Origin: UBA4416 sp044357775
GTDB lineage: Bacteria > Bacteroidota > Bacteroidia > B-17B0 > Aurantibacillaceae
NCBI GenBank assembly: GCA_044357775.1
Contig: JBIKOX010000020.1
Coordinates: 1 to 24,296, forward strand
Direction of reading: 5' to 3'
Length of the DNA stretch: 24,296 nt
The translations under genes were made by a program, and so were the position numbers. A model generated the notes under the pieces. It saw only the letters and a list, made by a program, of their open reading frames with translations. It searched no databases and was not told the DNA's origin. Shown here piece by piece: positions 20,312 through 24,296 of this stretch (positions are counted from its first letter, which is position 1; every line of letters starts with the position of its first letter).

Positions 20312-23300
20312 TTATTGTTGTTTAACTATTCGTTTAATAGTTTGTTCATTATCTGTAATCACTCGCACTGTGTAAATACCATTGGCTAAATAATTAATAT
20401 TAATAAAACTATACTCATTACTAACTTTTTGTTGCGCAATTAATTTACCAGTAGCGTCATATAACTCAATTATCGCATTAGTAATGAAACTTGTGTTAAT
20501 CCTAACATTAACGTTATTAGTGGCAGGGTTTGGATAAACAGATACAAATTTGCTTAAATCTACTGGGCTTACATTAGTTGGAGCCTGAACATTTTTAACA
20601 TTTGAACGAGATATAGATGTAGATGTACTTGTTAGCTTAGCTGGAACACAGGTTCTGTTCCAAACCACATCCACTCTGTAGGCTGCATTTGGATAAGAAG
20701 AAAAATTAATATCTGTAAACGAACTATTACCTCCAGGTATGGTTGAGCTTATTGGTAAAAAATTACCACTGCTATTATCATCTCTCAATACCATATAATA
20801 TAATACAGGATTTAATTCATTTTCGATAGAATATACAGTCCACTGTAAATTACCTGCCCCTAAATATTGTAAATGAATGGTGTTATGGTAATTGCTTAAT
20901 AATGTTTCGTTACCACAAGTATCAATAGCAGATATTTTATATTTATAAGATGTTACATTTGGATTAGCAGCAAAGTCATTATAAATACTTAAAGAATCAT
21001 ATGCCACTGAATTTAAATACGAAAACACATTAGTCATTGTTTCTCTATAAATTTTAAAGCTATCAATGGCAGTTGTAGCAGGTTTGTCCCAAATTACTTG
21101 ATTGTAAAGCGATGTTGTATCAACCGTTACTAAACAAATTGGAGAAGCTGGTGCTGCAGAAAAATTAAGCGAATATGGTTGTGATGTTGTACCACAACCA
21201 AATGAATTATTTCCTGTAACACTATATATCCCCGAACCGGAAACTGAAATAGATTGGCTTGTTGAGCCAGTTGACCATAAATAACTTGAATAGCCCAAGG
21301 ACGCATTTAATACAACGGAACCTCCTAAACACTGGGTAACATTACCAGTTGATGTTATAACTGGCGCTTGTGGCGGCGCATTAAACGTTAAGGTTACTTG
21401 ATTAGAAAAATCAGTACAAACTGTATTAGTAATTGCTACTTGATAATTACCACTTTGCGAAGCGGTATAAGTATTAGAGGTTGCTCCACTTATAGCAGTA
21501 CCATTAAGATACCATTGGTAGGTAATACTACCACTATTAATACAGGTTAATAAAATATTATTACCTGCACAGTTAGCAGGACTTACTGTAGGAGTAATAC
21601 TTGCTGTTAAATTACAAGATAAACCACCTGTGCAAAAGATATAATCTGTTTTTATCATTGTGTCTTTGCACAAGGTACTAATGGCTGTAGCAATTAATTT
21701 TACAGTATATAAGCCATTGTATTGATATTGATGGAACACAGAAGCGTTATTTGAGCTAAGAATTGTTCCATCGCCAAAATCCCAAACAAAATTATAATTA
21801 GATAAATTTGGTGTTGTATTAGTAAACTGCGCCACAAATGGCGGTGCTGTAAATAAGGTTTGGTTTGCACTAAAATTAACATTAAACTGATCTAAGCCTA
21901 ACGACGGAACTATTACTTGATTAGCATACTGACAGCCTGTAATAGTATCAGTAATAATATAGCCATAAGTACCAGCTTTTAAGTTAAATGCCGAAGGACC
22001 TGTTTGATTATTAGCATTTACATCCCATTGTATGATTGTATTAGCCTCATAATATGTAGTTATTGTACTTGTAGTAATAGTGCCTAAGTTAGCAAGAGTT
22101 AAAGGATAACTAAGCCATTCAGTTGGCGTTAATATGGCATTTGGCCCATTAATGGTTAGTCTTCTGCGATTAGTTTGTGTTGTTGTAATATATGCATTAT
22201 CTACTAATTGAGTGCCAAAAAAACTAGTTGTGGCATTTAGCGAAAGTGAAGTACCATCAATCACAGAGCTTGTAGCATTAGCTATTAAAAGTATGCTAGC
22301 ATTAGCAAGCGGATGAGCAACCACAAATGTGCCATAAGGTTGAACCAATGAACCAGCAGGAAACGTGTAAGTTGCATTACTTTGATTAATGAGCGATCCA
22401 ACCCAATTATAAGAGCTATATGAGAATGAATTTAAATCAATTACATTATTAGTTGGATTAAATATTTCGACTGCTTTATCGTTGCCTGCACCATTATAAA
22501 ATTCCGATATAAAAGGTAGATTTCCATTTATTGTTATAATACTACCATTATATAATTCAATAAATCCATTTTGCGATATACTGCACGATGCCCCTTGAAT
22601 TGAATCATAAAAAGGAGGAGTGATAGTATTTATTGGACTAATAGTAACTATTACTTGTGCGCTACAATTTAAGGAATCCTTGACGGTAGCAGTGTAAGTA
22701 CCGTTTGCTAACCCAGATACTGTTTGTGTTGTTTGGGGCGGACTTGTACTCCAAATATATGTATATGGAGGTGTGCCACCCATAGGTGTGCTTACCTGTG
22801 CGCTTCCTGAAGCATTGCCAACACATGAACCATTTGTGATAATATTAGCAGTAACATTATATATAGGATCAGGTTCCGTAATATTGACACTTGCAGTCGC
22901 CGTATTAGCTGCTGCATCATTTACAACACAACTATAAGTGCCTGCAGGTAAACCAGTAATAGTTTGTGTAGTTTGGGCAGGGCTTGTATTCCAAGTATAT
23001 GTGTATGGTGGCGTGCCACTAGTTATACTAACAGAAGCAACACCATTATTGAATCCGTTACAAGTAATGTTTTGCTGCGAAGTATTAACTAAAAGCTGTG
23101 CTGTGTTGTTTATTAAATTAATTTGATCGACGTAAATATTGTTACCATAATCACTGGTAGCTTTAAACTTAATTAAAACTGTAGATATACCTGAATAAGC
23201 AGCCAAATTGATAGTGTCAGCTCTCCATTCTATAGTAGTAGGAATAAAATCAGAGGTTGTTGGTGCGGCAGTCATTAAATTAGACCCTGCTTTATTATAA

Positions 23301-24296
23301 ACAGAGGTCCAGTTTAATCCACAATCCGTAGATATCATAACTTCTAATTTGTCATTTTCATTGATATATTGAGCATAAGCAACATCGAACATTAATAATG
23401 GGTTTGAAATATTAACAAAACTTGTTGATGGTAAAATTAAATCGTGAGTTTCACCTTGATTAATATTAACACTATACGCCGGAAATAATGCTGAACTATT
23501 TGTAACTTGACTGCCAGCAGCAACAGACCTTTGCCATGTCGTAGGATTATTATTTTGAGCCATAGTGATCCAATTGGATGGTGGAAAAGCGGTAGCAGAA
23601 AAACTTTCAACAATCGGTAAAATAAATGGAATTTGTGATTGAATGGTAACACTAGTAGTTCCAGAGTTAGCGGCTGCATCTGTTACAACACAACTATATG
23701 TACCTGCACCTAAATTTGTAGCAGTAGCTCCATATTGAGCCGGTACTGTTGTCCATGTATATGTATAAGGTGCCGTTCCTCCAACTGGGATGGCAGTTGC
23801 AGAACCATTAATCAAACCAGCACAAGCAACATTTACTTGGCTTGTATTAATCCCCAAAACAGCAGGATTGCAACCAACAAAATATGAAGTATTAAAATCA
23901 GAAGCGGCAAATGTATTATCGTTCATGTAATAATAACTCACGGGGGTATCACCATTTAAACTACCATCATCGCTAGCGGTATAAATAGTAGGCACTTGCC
24001 AAGTACCAGCAGCAGGAGTAGAAACTATAGGAGAAGTTAAAAACCAATACGAACTATTTTCAGCACCAGCTTTGCCTGTAGACATATCTTTAGTTATTGT
24101 CATCATATTTGTTACTAAATCATAAGCCTTCATATGAATATTAGGCTGAGTATTTATGTTATTAGTGGCAAAAGGATCACTATCTGCCCAGCTATAAAAC
24201 AATTTCATCCCGTTTGTGGTTCTTGAAATTTGTAAACGAGCATCATATGCATAATAAGCGCCTGTACTTGATGTCCAGTTAGACTCGCCCGCTAAA
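20312..24296 (-). CDS. Large T9SS-secreted multidomain surface protein (SprB repeats, LTD, PKD, Ig-like), 5' end outside window
   Basis: The frame is open to the right edge (reading LAGESNWTSSTGAYYAYDAR before the first internal Met at 24208), so the N-terminus and signal peptide are missing. Counting from that Met: the end of a propeller-like region with FYSWADSDP (to about 115); a SprB repeat (125-190); a jelly-roll cleaved-adhesin/choice-of-anchor-J-like domain (195-365); two SprB repeats (378-445, 458-525) with TPPYTYTWNTSP; a SprB-like repeat split by a lamin-tail domain (540-765); a PKD domain (FVWDFGDGT, 775-845); two Ig-like domains (875-1015); a fibronectin-like region; and a type A T9SS tail (VSVYPNPATNNVNVRI to the end). 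It is probably a cell-surface adhesin or gliding-related protein. An intrinsic terminator follows; the gene reads toward the island. Confidence 0.9.
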   Translation of the reverse strand, partial: LAGESNWTSSTGAYYAYDARLQISRTTNGMKLFYSWADSDPFATNNINTQPNIHMKAYDLVTNMMTITKDMSTGKAGAENSSYWFLTSPIVSTPAAGTWQVPTIYTASDDGSLNGDTPVSYYYMNDNTFAASDFNTSYFVGCNPAVLGINTSQVNVACAGLINGSATAIPVGGTAPYTYTWTTVPAQYGATATNLGAGTYSCVVTDAAANSGTTSVTIQSQIPFILPIVESFSATAFPPSNWITMAQNNNPTTWQRSVAAGSQVTNSSALFPAYSVNINQGETHDLILPSTSFVNISNPLLMFDVAYAQYINENDKLEVMISTDCGLNWTSVYNKAGSNLMTAAPTTSDFIPTTIEWRADTINLAAYSGISTVLIKFKATSDYGNNIYVDQINLINNTAQLLVNTSQQNITCNGFNNGVASVSITSGTPPYTYTWNTSPAQTTQTITGLPAGTYSCVVNDAAANTATASVNITEPDPIYNVTANIITNGSCVGNASGSAQVSTPMGGTPPYTYIWSTSPPQTTQTVSGLANGTYTATVKDSLNCSAQVIVTISPINTITPPFYDSIQGASCSISQNGFIELYNGSIITINGNLPFISEFYNGAGNDKAVEIFNPTNNVIDLNSFSYSSYNWVGSLINQSNATYTFPAGSLVQPYGTFVVAHPLANASILLIANATSSVIDGTSLSLNATTSFFGTQLVDNAYITTTQTNRRRLTINGPNAILTPTEWLSYPLTLANLGTITTSTITTYYEANTIIQWDVNANNQTGPSAFNLKAGTYGYIITDTITGCQYANQVIVPSLGLDQFNVNFSANQTLFTAPPFVAQFTNTTPNLSNYNFVWDFGDGTILSSNNASVFHQYQYNGLYTVKLIATAISTLCKDTMIKTDYIFCTGGLSCNLTASITPTVSPANCAGNNILLTCINSGSITYQWYLNGTAISGATSNTYTASQSGNYQVAITNTVCTDFSNQVTLTFNAPPQAPVITSTGNVTQCLGGSVVLNASLGYSSYLWSTGSTSQSISVSGSGIYSVTGNNSFGCGTTSQPYSLNFSAAPASPICLVTVDTTSLYNQVIWDKPATTAIDSFKIYRETMTNVFSYLNSVAYDSLSIYNDFAANPNVTSYKYKISAIDTCGNETLLSNYHNTIHLQYLGAGNLQWTVYSIENELNPVLYYMVLRDDNSSGNFLPISSTIPGGNSSFTDINFSSYPNAAYRVDVVWNRTCVPAKLTSTSTSISRSNVKNVQAPTNVSPVDLSKFVSVYPNPATNNVNVRINTSFITNAIIELYDATGKLIAQQKVSNEYSFININYLANGIYTVRVITDNEQTIKRIVKQQ

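Overview
The window looks like chromosomal DNA of a low-GC, free-living member of the phylum Bacteroidota (Flavobacteriales-like). The lineage call is an inference. It rests on two proteins with type IX secretion (T9SS) C-terminal sorting domains, SprB-type repeats, two TPR/beta-propeller/OmpA proteins of the PorE kind, a DUF4834 protein, a type III glutamine synthetase, and promoters that fit the Bacteroidota pattern TTTG-N19/20-TAnnTTTG. Shine-Dalgarno sequences are essentially absent, as expected for this phylum.

Layout: (1) 1-6091, minus strand: a tight run of a BatA/VWA membrane protein, a dihydroorotase-family protein that has lost its first metal-binding histidines, a GT87 polytopic glycosyltransferase with a TTG start, and an acyltransferase-3 membrane protein cut by the left edge. 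(2) 6.2-9.7 kb, plus strand: a secreted choice-of-anchor-L protein with a T9SS tail, a terminator, then glutamine synthetase III behind a well-matched promoter carrying three evenly spaced C-tracts. (3) 9.8-15.3 kb, plus strand: cell-envelope genes, namely two large TPR/propeller/OmpA proteins, a DUF4834 small membrane protein coupled to a small outer-membrane barrel, and tRNA-Leu(GAG). (4) 15.4-20.3 kb: an accessory island with a KilA-N protein holding a 32-bp perfect palindrome inside its coding sequence, an 18-residue-repeat secreted protein broken by a TAG, a duplicated module of a GNAT-like protein plus a 48-aa basic protein (one copy reduced to a stub, one intact), two different toxin-antitoxin pairs (a RelE/Gp49-type toxin with an Xre antitoxin, and HigB with HigA), a GC-richer structured non-coding block, and the C-terminal scrap of a Fic protein. 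(5) 20.3-24.3 kb, minus strand: a very large T9SS-secreted multidomain surface protein that runs off the right edge.

The envelope regions fit together: the PorE-like proteins may link outer membrane and peptidoglycan for secretion or gliding machinery, and the two T9SS-tailed proteins are typical cargo. The best candidates for something undescribed lie in the 15.4-20.3 kb island. First is the GNAT/48-aa module, whose 70-bp 3' tail is better conserved between the copies (63 of 70 positions) than the proteins are. Second is the structured GC-rich block beside it. Elsewhere, the C-tract array in the glutamine synthetase promoter looks like an unknown regulatory site.
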